Shown piece after piece: positions 6,342-15,652 of a stretch of 21,487 bases of DNA. A program made the position numbers and the translations under genes. The notes under the pieces are model-generated. The model was given only the letters and a program-made list of their open reading frames with translations. It was not told where the DNA came from and searched no databases. The stretch's first letter is position 1; the number at the start of each line of letters is the position of its first letter. The DNA comes from Chloroflexota bacterium (GTDB lineage: Bacteria > Chloroflexota > Anaerolineae > Aggregatilineales > Phototrophicaceae). Location: NCBI GenBank assembly GCA_003242205.1, contig QGUR01000033.1, forward strand, positions 1 to 21,487. Reading direction: 5' to 3'.

Positions 6342-7532
6342 TTAACTGCGATCCTTCAGCGCGACGACGCCGGGCAACTGCTTGCCTTCCAGCATTTCCA
6401 GGCTGGCCCCGCCGCCGGTCGAGATATGGGTCATTTTGTCGGCCAGGCCCGCTTCTTCGACCGCCGCTGCCGAGTCGCCGCCGCCGATGATGGTCGTCGC
6501 GCCGCGCTCGGTCGCTTCCGCCAGAATCTGCGCGACTGCGTTCGTGCCCTGATCGAATGGCGGTTTTTCGAACACGCCCATCGGCCCGTTCCAGACGATT
6601 GTCTGCGCGTCGCTCAGCGCTTCGCGGAACTGCTGAATGGTCTTGGGGCCGATGTCGTAAACGGCGTAACCCTGCGGCACGCCCTGAGCTATCTCGGTCG
6701 ACCGTGTCTCACCCGGCTGATCCAGCTTATCGGCGATCACGGCGTCCACCGGCAGCACGAGCTTGTCGCCACCTTTTTGCAGCAGCGAGCGGGCGGTGTC
6801 GAGCGCGTCGGCTTCAACCAGCGAGTTGCCCATTTCGATGCCCTGCGCCTTGAAGAAGGTGTTGGCCATGCCGCCGCCGATGAGCAGCCTGTCGACCTTG
6901 CCGAGCAGCGCTTCGATAACCCCGATTTTGTCCGAGACTTTCGCGCCGCCGAGGATGGCGACAAACGGGCGCTTCGGGTTTTCGAGCGCGGTCGAAAGAT
7001 AATCGATTTCCTTTTCCATCAGGAAACCGGAGACAGCGGGCAGATAATCGGCTACGCCGACGGTGGAGGAATGCGCCCTGTGAGCCGAACCAAAGGCGTC
7101 GTTGACATAGACATCGCCCAGCGATGCCAGGCTGCGCGCCAGTTCGGGGTCATTTTTCTCCTCGCCCGGGTAGAAGCGCGTGTTTTCCAGCAGCAGGACG
7201 CCGCCTTCCGGCAGGCTGGCAAGCGCCTGTTCCGCTTCCTGACCGACTGCTGCCGGGGCAAACTGCACTTCGCGGCCCAGCAGGTTTTGCAGCGCCGCCG
7301 CTACCGGCCTGAGCGAATATTTGGGGTCTGGCCCGCCTTTGGGACGCCCCAGATGAGACATGAGGATAACCGCGCGTGGTTCCTGCTCAAGAATGTACTG
7401 GATTGTGGGCAGCGCTGCGCGGATGCGGGTATCGTCGCCGACCTGACCATTGTCGATTGGCACGTTAAAATCGACGCGTACGAGCACGCGCTTGCCCTTG
7501 AGGTCGATGTCCCGAATGGTGGCTTTGTTCAT
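6342..7532 (-). CDS. pgk: Phosphoglycerate kinase
   Basis: Transfers phosphate between 1,3-bisphosphoglycerate and ADP in glycolysis. The 396-aa product is of normal length. Seen: the signature RVLVRVDFNVP (15-25), SHLGRPKGG (59-67), LLLENTRFYPGEEKND (113-128), DAFGSAHRAHSS (145-156), the hinge ILGGAKVSDKIGVI (193-206) and the nucleotide-binding WNGPMGVFE and GGGDSAAA near the C-terminus. The ATG at 7530-7532 is preferred because AAGGA is six bases upstream; an ATG seven codons earlier lacks a ribosome site. gap lies 81 bases upstream on the same strand, with a terminator hairpin in between. Confidence 0.97.
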   Translation of the reverse strand: MNKATIRDIDLKGKRVLVRVDFNVPIDNGQVGDDTRIRAALPTIQYILEQEPRAVILMSHLGRPKGGPDPKYSLRPVAAALQNLLGREVQFAPAAVGQEAEQALASLPEGGVLLLENTRFYPGEEKNDPELARSLASLGDVYVNDAFGSAHRAHSSTVGVADYLPAVSGFLMEKEIDYLSTALENPKRPFVAILGGAKVSDKIGVIEALLGKVDRLLIGGGMANTFFKAQGIEMGNSLVEADALDTARSLLQKGGDKLVLPVDAVIADKLDQPGETRSTEIAQGVPQGYAVYDIGPKTIQQFREALSDAQTIVWNGPMGVFEKPPFDQGTNAVAQILAEATERGATTIIGGGDSAAAVEEAGLADKMTHISTGGGASLEMLEGKQLPGVVALKDRS

Positions 7533-7554
7533 GACACGTCCTTTCGTTGGCATG

Positions 7555-7588
7555 AAAAGGGGCGAGTATCCACGACCGGCCTCGCCCC
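7555..7588 (-). terminator. Rho-independent terminator or attenuator between gap and pgk
   Basis: In the minus-strand transcript, GGGGCGAG (7581-7588) pairs perfectly with CTCGCCCC (7559-7566) over a 14-base loop and is directly followed by TTTT (7555-7558). It lies between the gap stop and the pgk start, about 22 bases before the pgk ATG. It would end or partly end transcription coming from gap. Confidence 0.6.
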
Positions 7589-7613
7589 ATAAGTGACACT
7601 GTACCGCTGGAGG

Positions 7614-8642
<1,029 letters not shown>

Positions 8643-8677
8643 GATGTGTCTCCTTCTGTTAGCTTGTGCTAAACCGG

Positions 8678-9991
8678 TTACGGTGAAGCGTCCGCCATTG
8701 CCGAGTTTTCGGCAGGTGTGCGGTGTTTCTCGCCTTCGTTCACTGCCATGATGGCAGCCACCAGCTTGTTTGGGTCGTGCCTCCAGGGTCGCGCTTCGTC
8801 TACCAGATCGGTATAGATGACGTTGTAGCGCTGCAGGATGGCGTGGCCTTCAGGCGCGGCCTCGACAAAGCGCGTATTGCTGCTCACTTCGTCGAGTTTC
8901 GGAAACTTGTTGTTGGCCAGCACGGCCTGGAACACACCGCGCCCGATATGTTCCTCCAGAGCAATGACGTGATCGGCGACAGTATAGCCGGTCGTTTCGC
9001 CCGGCTGTGTTGCGACGTTGCAGACATAAATCTTATAGGCCGACGTCGCGCGCAGGGCTTCCGCGATACCCTTGACCATGAGATTGGGCAGGATGCTCGT
9101 ATACAGACTTCCCGGCCCAAGAACCACGATATCGGCGTCGAGAATGGCCTGAATGCTCTCGCTGTAGCCGGGGACATCGGCGGGATCAAGCTCGACTCGC
9201 CGGATACGCCCTCCGGACGCCGTGATCTTCGATTCGCCGCGAACACGCGTTATGCGGCCCGTGCCGGGTAGCTCCACATCCGCGCACAACGTCACATCTT
9301 CCAGCGTCGCCGGCAGCACGCGCCCCTGAATGTTGAGCACACGCGCTGTTTCGATCAGCGCGGTTTCCAGACTGCCGGTGACGCCGGCCAGCGCGCTGAT
9401 GAACAGATTGCCAAACGCGTGGCCGCCCAGATCGCCTTCGCTGAAGCGATGCTGGAACAGGCGGGTCATAAGGCTCTCGTCGTCGGCCAGCGCGGCGATG
9501 TTATTTCGCAGGTCGCCCGGAGGCAGGACATGCAAATCGCGCCGCAACCGCCCGGAACTGCCGCCGTCATCGGCTACGGTCACAATCGCCGTGATGTTGC
9601 TGGTCAGCGCTTTCAGGCCGCGCAGCACTGCAGGTAATCCGGTGCCGCCGCCAATAGCGACGACTTTCAGCCCTTTATGGCGTATGCTGTGTGCGTAGAC
9701 CACGTCAACGATTGGGCCCTGATAGAGCCGCCTGTAGGGCGTGACGATGACCGTCATCAGCCGGATGATACTGCCCAGGAGCAGCAGCAGGCCCGCTATA
9801 AACAGCGCGGCAATCAGAGGCCAGTCGATGTCAGGCGGTTCTGGCAGACGCCCCTGTAGTTGCAGCACCCTGAGAATGCTGAGCGACAGGCTGACCGACA
9901 TGAGTGTCGCGCCGAGCATCAGCAGGAGCAACCAACGCTTTACACCAATACCCAGCGCAAACCATTTTTTGTAGGCCTTGAGATTTGCCAT
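8678..9991 (-). CDS. yvcK: YvcK/GlmR-type CofD-like protein (gluconeogenesis factor) with N-terminal membrane anchor
   Basis: YvcK/GlmR proteins bind UDP-sugars and help route carbon to cell-wall precursors when cells grow on gluconeogenic substrates. The 437-aa product has two hydrophobic helices (about 18-40 and 56-82) absent from the soluble Bacillus protein. The CofD-like core follows: KVVAIGGGTGLPAVLRGL (109-126), VADDGGSSGRLR (139-150), PPGDLRNNI (157-165), HAFGNLF (191-197) and VLGPGSLYTS. The ATG at 9989-9991 is chosen, since a GTG at 10034-10036 would lie upstream of the predicted transcription start. AGG five bases before the ATG is a modest ribosome site. It leads a yvcK-gap-(pgk) unit. 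Known clusters in Gram-positives have yvcK-whiA-gap-pgk-tpiA; whiA is absent here. Confidence 0.92.
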   Translation of the reverse strand: MANLKAYKKWFALGIGVKRWLLLLMLGATLMSVSLSLSILRVLQLQGRLPEPPDIDWPLIAALFIAGLLLLLGSIIRLMTVIVTPYRRLYQGPIVDVVYAHSIRHKGLKVVAIGGGTGLPAVLRGLKALTSNITAIVTVADDGGSSGRLRRDLHVLPPGDLRNNIAALADDESLMTRLFQHRFSEGDLGGHAFGNLFISALAGVTGSLETALIETARVLNIQGRVLPATLEDVTLCADVELPGTGRITRVRGESKITASGGRIRRVELDPADVPGYSESIQAILDADIVVLGPGSLYTSILPNLMVKGIAEALRATSAYKIYVCNVATQPGETTGYTVADHVIALEEHIGRGVFQAVLANNKFPKLDEVSSNTRFVEAAPEGHAILQRYNVIYTDLVDEARPWRHDPNKLVAAIMAVNEGEKHRTPAENSAMADASP

Positions 9992-10026
9992 CCACGCCTG
10001 ATTCGCTTTGAGGCATTCCAAATTGA

Positions 10027-10055
10027 AAGATAACACTGCGCGTTCCGAGTGTCAA
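10027..10055 (-). promoter_or_regulatory. Predicted promoter of yvcK-gap-pgk
   Basis: On the minus strand a perfect TTGACA (10050-10055), a 17-base spacer and TATCTT (10027-10032). The start would be near 10020, 28 bases before the yvcK ATG. A second TTGAC-type hexamer lies directly upstream (tandem TTTGACC, TTTGACA), so alternative -35 use is possible. Confidence 0.6.
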
Positions 10056-10101
10056 AGGTCAAACGACACCTGGAAAGCGGAAGCATGTCGCCTCGCGTTC
10101 G

Positions 10102-10812
10102 CTAGTCTCTGCGTGCTAGCAGGCGCTGGCCTGCCAGCCATAGGGCGAGCGCGCCTGCTAGTGTTAGCCCGCCGATGAGCAGCGCGCTATCGAACCAGAA
10201 TTGTTCGGGGAAGAGCCGGATGAGCGTGTCTGAATAGAGAAACTGCCATGTGCCTTCGGCGAAAAACAGGTTGTGAAACAGTGTGAAAAAAGCATCCCAT
10301 GCAATGACAGCGGAAAGCACAATCGCCGCGATCAGCGAGAGTGTGATCACGCTGCCATCGCGCAGGGCGCGGCCAAGTTCGGGCCGCGTTGCGGCTCTGC
10401 TCGCCAGATAGGCGGCTGCCAGCCCGAAAGCGATCAGCCCAACCGCCAGCACGAAAAACGCCGCCTGAGTGACGACTCTGACATCGACCATATGCTCCAG
10501 TTCTCGCGCCGTATATAGGGGAACGCCGCTCTCGAAGCGCAGGTCGCCGAGCAGGCTGATGTCGTGGTCGCCCAGCAGATAATCGAGCGCGATCGGCGCG
10601 TAGCGAAGCCGGTCCTCGGTTGTGAAGCCATAAAAATCGCGCGGAAAACCGGGGCGCTGGTACTCGAACGCCAGCCACGCAGGCGTCATGACCAACCGGA
10701 CACTGATCAACACCAGCAGGACCGGCGTCATGATCGCGATGAACAGGCGCAGAACCCGCACAAGCGGCGATGTGGCAACACGGTGGGAAACAGGCGCAGT
10801 TGTCTCGACCAT
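10102..10812 (-). CDS. DUF1461 (TIGR01906-type) integral membrane protein
   Basis: The function of this family is not known. The 236-aa product has four likely membrane helices (about 22-44, 114-137, 154-176, 209-228) with a large loop between the first two. That loop holds the family features FYGFTTEDRLRYA (60-72), followed by YTARELEHMVDV (100-111). A second conserved stretch FHNLFFAEGTWQF (179-191) and LIRLFPEQFWFD (197-208) precedes the last helix. The ATG at 10810-10812 has GGGAG about ten bases upstream, and that site overlaps the stop of the previous gene (14-base gap), so the two are co-transcribed and probably coupled. A promoter for yvcK follows in the 110-bp gap downstream. Confidence 0.88.
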   Translation of the reverse strand: MVETTAPVSHRVATSPLVRVLRLFIAIMTPVLLVLISVRLVMTPAWLAFEYQRPGFPRDFYGFTTEDRLRYAPIALDYLLGDHDISLLGDLRFESGVPLYTARELEHMVDVRVVTQAAFFVLAVGLIAFGLAAAYLASRAATRPELGRALRDGSVITLSLIAAIVLSAVIAWDAFFTLFHNLFFAEGTWQFLYSDTLIRLFPEQFWFDSALLIGGLTLAGALALWLAGQRLLARRD

Positions 10813-10826
10813 TGATCCGGCGCTCC

Positions 10827-12458
10827 CTAGTTATTGCCCTGCAACTGTTCCGCGCCGCCGGACAGCAGGAAGTTGAGCACCAGCGAGTCGACCAGCGTTT
10901 CAATCGGAGCGCGGTCGTCGGTGAAGATCACGTCAGAGGGGTTGGTTGGCACGAGCGAAGTCACGCCAAGGCCGAGCACATCGCGCAGCATCGGGTGAGC
11001 GTCGTCGGGCAGGAAGGCCAGGTTCTCGATCAGGTTGTCGTCGCGCGTGGGCAGCATGGTCGCGACCAGAATGGTGTTGAACGAATAGGGAACGTCCATG
11101 GCGTGTACGCTTGGAAAAACCTGTAGCAGCGTCGCTGTCATGGCATCGACCAGCCGGCGGTCAGTGGTGGTGCGCCCCACGTTGATGATGACTACGCCGT
11201 CGGCGGTCAGATGGTCGCGCACTTCGGTGAAGAATTCGACGGTCGTCAGGTGCGCCGGAATATAGGGCGGGCGGTAGGCGTCGATGCCGACCACGCTGTA
11301 TTGGCGGTCAAGCTGGTTGAGGATGTAGCGCCCGTCCTGAGCATAGGCCGTCAGGCTTGGCATATGCTGTTCGTTCATGTCGAAAAAGCGCGCGCCGACC
11401 TCGATGATTTCCGGGTCGATTTCGATGCCGTCAATCGGAATGTCGCCATAAACCTCGATATACTGGCGGGCAATCGTCCCGGCAGCCAGCCCGACCAGCA
11501 GTAGCGACTTGACTTCGTCCGGCGAATGCACCGGCTCGTTGAAATAGGGGCCAACCAGAAAGAAGTCCCACGTGCGGCCATAGGCCACCCGTTCGGGATG
11601 CCACTGGCTGTGGATTCCTTGTCCCTCGTTGAGATACAGGTAGCGGTTGCCGTTGCTGTCTTCCTGCACCTGAATGTAATTGTAGGCGCTTTCCCCTTCG
11701 TACAGGATTTCGGCATTCGCCAGCGGCGGGCGCAACGGGCCGTTGAGCACCACCAGCGACAGGATGGCGACGATGACCGGCATCCACAGCGTCTTTAGAG
11801 CGCTGACCGGGCGCGTTTGCCAGAGGCCGGTAAAGCCGGTGACGTAGAGCAGCGTTGAGAACAGCAGAAAGGTGCGAAACGTGCCCAATTCGGGGATCAG
11901 CAGCAGCACCGGCAGAAACGTGCCGATCAGGCTGCCCAGCGTGCTGATGGCGTAAATGCGCCCCGATGTTTTTCCCGCGCTGTCGACATCCCTGACAGCC
12001 AGACGGATGGCGAACGGCGAGACTGTGCCGAGCAGGGTGATCGGAATGGCGAACAGCACCAGCACCGACACGAACGAGCCAAGTGCCAGCGCTGCCTGCG
12101 CGCCGACGACGGCCTGCGCGGCGGCTGTCAGCACGGGACGCGAGGCGAGCGGGATCAGCGCATTGAGGAACGCACCCCAGACGAGGATATGGTAAAACGT
12201 CTGGCGGTGGGGTGAACGGTCGGCCCACCGCCCGCCCACCGTGTAACCGATTGTCAGGTAAAGGAGCATCAGCCCGATGACATTCGCCCAGACGAGATTG
12301 CTGGTCCCAAACACGCTGCCCAGCAGCCGCGATGCCAGCATTTCCGTCGCCAGCGTCGTCATGCCGCTGATGAACACGCATACATACAGAAACAGGTTGT
12401 TTCCGCGGGCCGCGTGGGACGCAGGTTGCTTTTCTGGGTAGATTTGCGTGGTTGTCAC
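10827..12458 (-). CDS. Fused membrane / spermidine-synthase-like protein
   Basis: A 543-aa protein. The first part (about 20-240) is a bundle of hydrophobic helices, beginning LFLYVCVFISGMTTLATEMLASRLLGSVFG. This is the N-terminus typical of the 'fused MFS/spermidine synthase' group. The second part is a SAM-type Rossmann domain: YNYIQV (259-264), YLYLNEGQGIHS (274-283), LLLVGLAAGTIARQY (319-333), GIEIDPEIIEVG (344-355), DGRYIL (375-380), DAYRPPYIPAHLTTVEFF (393-410) and the end motif TDDRAPIE (513-520). True polyamine synthesis is doubtful for this group, and the substrate is unknown. The GTG at 12456-12458 is taken as start. The frame is open much further up but only across the divergent acetyltransferase gene. 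Confidence 0.88.
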   Translation of the reverse strand: MTTTQIYPEKQPASHAARGNNLFLYVCVFISGMTTLATEMLASRLLGSVFGTSNLVWANVIGLMLLYLTIGYTVGGRWADRSPHRQTFYHILVWGAFLNALIPLASRPVLTAAAQAVVGAQAALALGSFVSVLVLFAIPITLLGTVSPFAIRLAVRDVDSAGKTSGRIYAISTLGSLIGTFLPVLLLIPELGTFRTFLLFSTLLYVTGFTGLWQTRPVSALKTLWMPVIVAILSLVVLNGPLRPPLANAEILYEGESAYNYIQVQEDSNGNRYLYLNEGQGIHSQWHPERVAYGRTWDFFLVGPYFNEPVHSPDEVKSLLLVGLAAGTIARQYIEVYGDIPIDGIEIDPEIIEVGARFFDMNEQHMPSLTAYAQDGRYILNQLDRQYSVVGIDAYRPPYIPAHLTTVEFFTEVRDHLTADGVVIINVGRTTTDRRLVDAMTATLLQVFPSVHAMDVPYSFNTILVATMLPTRDDNLIENLAFLPDDAHPMLRDVLGLGVTSLVPTNPSDVIFTDDRAPIETLVDSLVLNFLLSGGAEQLQGNN

Positions 12459-12511
12459 TTGTTCACCCGTAATGTTGTGGCCTGACCGGTTTGTTAAGAG
12501 GGAAACGCCCG

Positions 12512-13216
12512 ATGCTCGAACTGCGCCGCGCAACGCCTGCCGATGCGCCTGATATCGCCCATCTGATGCAGATCGTCTGGCCTGATGATACCGCCAGCGC
12601 TTCCGCAATCGCCAGCCTGATCGAAGCGGGCGACCGCTGCACGCTGCTCGTGGTCGATGGCCGGCGTCTCGCCGGGTTCTGCGATGCCTTTGCGACCACA
12701 GCCGGAGACGGGGCAACGCGCTGGGAGATCGACCTGCTGGCCGTGCATCCGGCATTTCGCGGGCGCGGGCTGGCGCGAAGCCTGATCCACGCCGCGACGG
12801 TCGAGGGCCGGGAGCGCGGCCTCGCTTATGCTCGCGGTCTGGTGCGGACGGACAACCAGCCTGCCCGGCGCGCGTTTGCCGCTGCCGGTTATGCCGCAAG
12901 CACGCAGGCGCAACGCCTGTATGTGCTGACCGCGCCGCCCACGGCCGATGAAACGGCGAACGACACCGGCAACATCATCAGCGTTCGCACGTTTGCTTAT
13001 TACGGCGTGTGGATCGAAGGCGAAATCAACGGGCAGACCGTTGCTGCAGCGGCCCGAGCTTGCGCGCGAAACGGCGGCTGGATCATTGGCGCGGTTATTC
13101 CGGCCGAAGCGACCGGCGCGATGGCAGCGGCTGAACGACACGGTTTTTCACCAATCGGCGATTATCACTGGTGGGAACAGTCGATCACAACGGGCGCTGC
13201 TCCAGCGCGGCGCTGA
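12512..13216 (+). CDS. GNAT-family N-acetyltransferase with extra C-terminal domain
   Basis: The N-terminal about 140 residues are a GNAT domain that would move an acetyl group from acetyl-CoA to an amine. LELRRATPADAPDIAHLM (2-19) is the opening strand and helix, VHPAFRGRGLARSLI (78-92) is motif A with the CoA pyrophosphate loop, and NQPARRAFAAAGY (115-127) is motif B. Residues about 155-225 (FAYYGVWIEGEINGQTVAAA, AMAAAERHGFSPIGDYHWWEQ) form a second small region that ends like a GNAT fold (helix, then G-F) but lacks an RGRG loop. The ATG at 12512 has AGAGGG nine bases upstream; a TTG at 12491 is rejected. The 3' end overlaps the convergent DUF58 gene by 32 bases. The acceptor substrate is unknown. 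Confidence 0.85.
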   Translation: MLELRRATPADAPDIAHLMQIVWPDDTASASAIASLIEAGDRCTLLVVDGRRLAGFCDAFATTAGDGATRWEIDLLAVHPAFRGRGLARSLIHAATVEGRERGLAYARGLVRTDNQPARRAFAAAGYAASTQAQRLYVLTAPPTADETANDTGNIISVRTFAYYGVWIEGEINGQTVAAAARACARNGGWIIGAVIPAEATGAMAAAERHGFSPIGDYHWWEQSITTGAAPARR

Positions 13217-14438
13217 TGTCGTCGTTGCGCCGCACGACCAGCGTCGGGATTTTCGCCAGTCGTAGGAGCGCCTGTATTTCCGCCGAGGACTTCGGCCCGC
13301 CGAACGATTCCGGATCGGTGAGCACGCACATCGGCCGGATGCCCTTGCGCGACAGAATTTGCGCTTCCGTCACCCATGCCGGGTCCAGCGACGACGTGAT
13401 GATGAGCAGCGTCGTGCCACGTGTGAAGTAGGGCGTTTCCAGCGTCAGCATCTGCGCCAGACTGTGCGGCGCGAGGCTGCGCGCTACCGCCAGCGTTTGC
13501 AGAATGCGCGTTAACTGGCGGTTGCCGCGCTCAGGCTGATGGATTTCGCGGTGAGGTGTGTAGGCCGCGAAACCGAGCGCCCGCTCCGAGTCGATGAAGT
13601 ATTTCGCCAACGACGCGGCGATCACGACGTTATATTCCTCGGTCGAGGGCGGTATGTCCTGGCTGGTCGGCACGATGTTGTTAAAGCGTCCCGCGCGCTG
13701 CACGCTTGGGTCCTCGACCAACGACGAGGCCGAAAAGTCGACAAACAGCCAGATGTCAACCAGCGGGTCAAGCTCAAATTCCTTGACCATCAACTTGTCT
13801 TTGCGCGCCGTCGTTGCCCAGTGAATGCGGTTGAAACTGTCGCCGGGTACATAATCGCGCACGCCCGCGGCGTTGGTAGTCACGAAGTGCGCGCGCCGGC
13901 GTTGCGCGTCGCCACCGGAGATCAGCCCAACAGGCAGCTCCACGTGGTTAATCGGCACGGTCGCCGGGTAGACGATCACCCGTGATGTCGCGCCGATGCG
14001 CCGGGGCGACAGGAACAGCCCGAACGGATCACCGCTGACAATCGTCATTGGGCCGAGCTGGAACTCGCCGCGAACCAGGCACGGCGTTTCGACATACCAC
14101 TGGTAGCGACCGCGCGGGCCGAGCGCCGGAACGACATGGCTGGCCCGATGACCGGGCAGGTCAGAATGGTCGCGCACTTCCAACCACAGTTTGGGAATGA
14201 TGGAGCGATTGTGAATCGAGAACGCTTCGTCCAGATTGCGGCCCACCTGTGCGCGCCGCGCGCGCGTTCGGCGGCTGATACTGATCCAGCGCACCGACAT
14301 CCACGCCCAGAGAAACGAAATCAGCAGCAGGCCGCCGAACAGATACGCCAGATTGAAGAAGAACGCCCTGCCGGTGAACAGCCCTGTGACGAGGCTTAAA
14401 ATCAGCAGAGTATAGATGGCATTGCGGCGGTTTTGCAT
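13185..14438 (-). CDS. DUF58 domain protein (MoxR partner)
   Basis: DUF58 proteins are membrane-anchored and partner MoxR ATPases; their exact role is unsettled, but a von Willebrand A-like region often follows the motif. The 417-aa product has two N-terminal helices (about 9-28 and 30-48). GDPFGLF is at 136-142, the signature GVRDYVPGDSFNRIHWATTAR at 192-212, and LMVKEFE at 216-222. The later DIWLFVDFSASS (228-239) resembles a metal-ion-dependent adhesion site start (DxSxS). The ATG is at 14436-14438, only six bases from the moxR stop, with a weak ribosome site, so it is probably translationally coupled. The gene end overlaps the acetyltransferase gene. No transglutaminase gene, a frequent third member, is next to the pair. 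Confidence 0.92.
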   Translation of the reverse strand: MQNRRNAIYTLLILSLVTGLFTGRAFFFNLAYLFGGLLLISFLWAWMSVRWISISRRTRARRAQVGRNLDEAFSIHNRSIIPKLWLEVRDHSDLPGHRASHVVPALGPRGRYQWYVETPCLVRGEFQLGPMTIVSGDPFGLFLSPRRIGATSRVIVYPATVPINHVELPVGLISGGDAQRRRAHFVTTNAAGVRDYVPGDSFNRIHWATTARKDKLMVKEFELDPLVDIWLFVDFSASSLVEDPSVQRAGRFNNIVPTSQDIPPSTEEYNVVIAASLAKYFIDSERALGFAAYTPHREIHQPERGNRQLTRILQTLAVARSLAPHSLAQMLTLETPYFTRGTTLLIITSSLDPAWVTEAQILSRKGIRPMCVLTDPESFGGPKSSAEIQALLRLAKIPTLVVRRNDDISAALEQRPL

Positions 14439-14444
14439 TACAGC

Positions 14445-15461
14445 TTATTGCCAGGCGGAAGCGCCCGGCACGGGTGTCGACGCCAGAATATCCTGAATGA
14501 TCGTGTGAGAGGAAATGTCCTTGATGCGCGCCGCCGGGCCGACGATGATGCGGTGGGCCAGCGTGGCATCGGCCAGCGCCTTGACGTCGTCGGGGATCAC
14601 GTAGTCGCGCCCTGCCATGGCCGCGCGCGTCTGGCTGGTGCGGAACAGCGCCAGCGCGCCACGCGGGCTACTGCCAAGATAGACATCCGGGTGCTGGCGC
14701 GAAGCGTTGACCAGATCAATGATGTAGCGTTTGACCTCGTCAGAGACGTACACCTCGCGTACGGCCTGCTGGGCGGCCAGCAGTTCCTGCACGTTGACTA
14801 CCTGATAGGTGTGCGTCAGCGGGTGCTCGTACTGCTGCGAGGTGAGAATGGTAAATTCCTCGCTCGGCGTTGGGTAGCCAAGCTGGATGCGGATAAGGAA
14901 ACGGTCAAGCTGCGCTTCCGGTAGCGGGAAAGTGCCTTCGTATTCAATCGGGTTTTGCGTGGCGATGAGCAGGAACGGATCCTGCATACTATAGGTCACG
15001 CCGTCGACGGTGACCTGCCGTTCTTCCATGGCTTCCAGCAGCGCGGCCTGTGTTTTCGGCGTCGCGCGGTTGATCTCGTCCGCAAGCACGATCTGCGCCA
15101 TGATCGGCCCGGCGCGGAACTCGAACTCGCGCGTTTTCTGGTTGAAGAGCGAGACGCCGGTGACGTCGGAAGGCAACATGTCGGGCGTGAACTGGATGCG
15201 GCTGAACGTGCAGCCGATGGACTTCGCCAGCGTTTTGGCGAGCATGGTTTTGCCGACGCCCGGAATGTCTTCGAGCAGTATGTGCCCCTGGCTTAGAAGC
15301 CCGAGGACGGTCAGGCGGATTTCATTCCGCTTGCCGACGATAACCTGACTGACACTGTGGGTGATTCGTTCCGCAACATCCTGAACGAGGCTCACGTGCC
15401 GCTGGCGGCTGGCGTTGGCTTCCGGAGCAAGGCGACGCGTTTCCTGTGGGTAATCCGGCAT
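14445..15461 (-). CDS. MoxR-family AAA+ ATPase
   Basis: MoxR ATPases act as chaperone-like motors that mature or insert metal-containing or membrane complexes. The 338-aa product shows Walker A LLEDIPGVGKT (62-72), the MoxR segment RIQFTPDMLPSDVTG (88-102), Walker B IVLADEINR (124-132), the sensor region ATQNPIEYEGTFPLPEAQLDRF, and the C-terminal SSPRGALAL lid motif. The ATG at 15459-15461 has a modest AGG four bases upstream. It heads a two-gene operon with DUF58 and is preceded by an extended -10 promoter. Confidence 0.95.
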   Translation of the reverse strand: MPDYPQETRRLAPEANASRQRHVSLVQDVAERITHSVSQVIVGKRNEIRLTVLGLLSQGHILLEDIPGVGKTMLAKTLAKSIGCTFSRIQFTPDMLPSDVTGVSLFNQKTREFEFRAGPIMAQIVLADEINRATPKTQAALLEAMEERQVTVDGVTYSMQDPFLLIATQNPIEYEGTFPLPEAQLDRFLIRIQLGYPTPSEEFTILTSQQYEHPLTHTYQVVNVQELLAAQQAVREVYVSDEVKRYIIDLVNASRQHPDVYLGSSPRGALALFRTSQTRAAMAGRDYVIPDDVKALADATLAHRIIVGPAARIKDISSHTIIQDILASTPVPGASAWQ

Positions 15462-15552
15462 ACAACCTACTTTGAAAAGTAACGAACCTAGCGCTTCCAG
15501 ATATTGTGTGCCACGCTATGCTCGATGCGACTGGCGCTTAACGGACTGCTAC

Positions 15553-15561
15553 AGTATAGCA
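15553..15561 (-). promoter_or_regulatory. Extended -10 promoter of moxR-DUF58
   Basis: On the minus strand TGC-TATACT (15553-15561) forms an extended -10 element, which can work without a good -35; none is seen. Transcription would start near 15546, giving an 85-base leader before moxR. Confidence 0.5.
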
Positions 15562-15564
15562 AAA

Positions 15565-15574
15565 AGCGTACGCT
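15565..15574. promoter_or_regulatory. 10-bp palindrome in the moxR promoter spacer
   Basis: AGCGTACGCT is a perfect palindrome lying a few bases upstream of the extended -10 of moxR. Its place in the spacer suits an operator, but palindromes this short also occur by chance. Confidence 0.25.
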
Positions 15575-15652
15575 GTAACAGTCTGGATGTCGGCAGCTAA
15601 CAAATGGCATGACAAAATGTCTGCCGGCGTCAAAATCTCAAGCCTGCGCCAT

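Noticed and set aside
9992..10036. GTG start for yvcK fifteen codons upstream
   Set aside because: It lies within the predicted promoter spacer, upstream of the predicted transcription start, and lacks a good ribosome site.
10037..10101. CGACA / TGTCG inverted repeat after the DUF1461 gene as terminator
   Set aside because: Only five pairs with a large loop and no T-tract; too weak to annotate.
12459..12899. N-terminal extension of the spermidine-synthase-like protein
   Set aside because: The upstream open frame is entirely antisense to the acetyltransferase gene and low in hydrophobic or conserved features; the GTG at 12456-12458 directly precedes the membrane domain.
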